Positions 11,688 to 12,292 of a stretch of DNA of 12,292 bases are shown here, in pieces. The notes under the pieces are model-generated. The model was not told where the DNA came from, ran no database searches, and worked only from the letters and a program-made list of their open reading frames with translations. The translations under genes and the position numbers were made by a program. The stretch lies in NCBI GenBank assembly GCA_902774165.1, contig CACYHJ010000027.1, positions 1 to 12,292 of the forward strand. The letters run 5' to 3'. Within the stretch, counting starts at the first letter, position 1. Each line of letters opens with the position of its first letter. This stretch comes from Oscillospiraceae bacterium (lineage in GTDB: Bacteria > Bacillota > Clostridia > Oscillospirales > Acutalibacteraceae).

Positions 11688-12292
11688 TTACTTGCCGTTA
11701 CGACGCTTGACGATCAGCTTGTCGGAAGGCTTTTTCCTGGCTCTGGTCTTCAGGCCGAGCGCGGGCTTGCCCCACGGGGTGACCGGGCCGGGACGGCCGA
11801 TCGGGGATTTGCCTTCACCACCGCCGTGCGGGTGGTCGTTGGGGTTCATGACGGAACCGCGAACGGTCGGACGGATGCCCATGTGACGGGTGCGGCCCGC
11901 TTTACCGATCTTGACGTTTTCGTGGTCGCCGTTGCCGACGACGCCGATGGTCGCGATGCAGGTGATGGGGACGTTTCTCAGTTCACCGGAGGTCAGACGA
12001 AGCAGGGCGAAGCCGCCTTCTTTTGCCATGAGCTGAGCGCCGTTGCCGGCTGCTCTGGCGAGCTGGCCGCCGCGGCCGGGGTAAAGCTCAACGTTGTGGA
12101 TGAAGGTACCGACCGGGATGTTGAGCAGGGGCAGGGCGTTGCCGGCGATGATGTCGGCGTCAGCGCCTGCGCGAACCGTTGCGCCGACCTTGAGGCCTTC
12201 GGGAGCAAGGATGTAACGGTATTCGCCGTCTTCATACTTGACCAGCGCGTTGTGCGCGGAACGGTTGGGATCGTATTCGATGGTTTCGACCG
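11688..12292 (-). CDS. rplB: 50S ribosomal protein L2, C-terminal part (cut by window edge)
   Basis: L2 is a primary 23S rRNA binder needed for subunit joining and for the peptidyl transferase centre. The reading frame is open from the right edge to a TAA at 11688-11690, giving 200 residues of a protein usually near 275; the N-terminal quarter lies outside. It begins VETIEYDPNRSAHNALVKYE, contains LPLLNIPVGTFIHNVELYPG and GQLARAAGNGAQLMAKEGGF, and has the hallmark NPNDHPHGGGEGKSPIGRPG whose histidine corresponds to the catalytic-centre residue studied in E. coli. It ends VKRRNGK. An internal ATG at 12029 is not the start. The upstream neighbours (rplW, rplD, rplC, rpsJ) are expected beyond the edge. 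Confidence 0.97.
   Translation of the reverse strand, partial: VETIEYDPNRSAHNALVKYEDGEYRYILAPEGLKVGATVRAGADADIIAGNALPLLNIPVGTFIHNVELYPGRGGQLARAAGNGAQLMAKEGGFALLRLTSGELRNVPITCIATIGVVGNGDHENVKIGKAGRTRHMGIRPTVRGSVMNPNDHPHGGGEGKSPIGRPGPVTPWGKPALGLKTRARKKPSDKLIVKRRNGK

Noticed and set aside
1..12292. Hidden mobile element, defence system or horizontally acquired island
   Set aside because: The whole window is accounted for by conserved genes in conserved order; there are no long direct or inverted repeats, integrase or transposase genes, or unexplained stretches.

Overview
The window is one uninterrupted stretch of the conserved S10-spc-alpha ribosomal protein supercluster. Every gene lies on the minus strand, so transcription runs from high to low coordinates. 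I recognise 26 protein genes: 24 complete and two cut by the window edges (rplB at the right, rpoA at the left). There is no mobile element, CRISPR array, tRNA, rRNA or phage gene. The longest gap is 70 bases and almost every base codes.

The likely host is an anaerobic Firmicute of the class Clostridia, probably Oscillospirales or a near relative. The grounds are: strong AGGAGG ribosome binding sites; a short zinc-ribbon S14; a KOW-domain protein between map and infA, as in Firmicutes; rpsD inside the alpha operon between rpsK and rpoA (unlike Bacillus subtilis); a Cys4 adenylate kinase; and an S4 N-terminus of a kind I associate with Oscillospirales. Base composition looks to be in the high 50s percent GC by eye (not counted). 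The assignment rests on family knowledge, not on a search.

Layout in the direction of transcription. S10 part (12292 down to 9433): rplB (partial), rpsS, rplV, rpsC, rplP, rpmC, rpsQ. spc part (9420 down to 4033): rplN, rplX, rplE, rpsN, rpsH, rplF, rplR, rpsE, rpmD, rplO, secY. Then adk, map, a KOW-domain gene, infA and rpmJ (4019 down to 1962). alpha part (1926 down to the edge): rpsM, rpsK, rpsD, rpoA (partial). The rpmJ gene is only 37 codons.

The genes work as a growth-rate module: proteins of both ribosomal subunits, the initiation factor IF-1, the membrane channel SecY, the methionine aminopeptidase that trims new proteins, adenylate kinase for nucleotide balance, and the RNA polymerase alpha subunit. 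I see no promoter or intrinsic terminator inside the window, so the genes probably share a transcript begun upstream of the right edge. Translation is tightly packed. Two junctions overlap by one base (rpsC/rplP and rplP/rpmC), and at six junctions the upstream TAA stop is part of the next gene's Shine-Dalgarno sequence. Two starts are not ATG: GTG for rplN and TTG for rpsE.

I found no previously undescribed system. The points most worth a second look are the poorly characterised KOW-domain protein, small inverted repeats in the three longest gaps, the TTG start of rpsE, an unusual residue at the tip of the L22 tunnel loop, and the concentration of zinc-binding versions of translation proteins.
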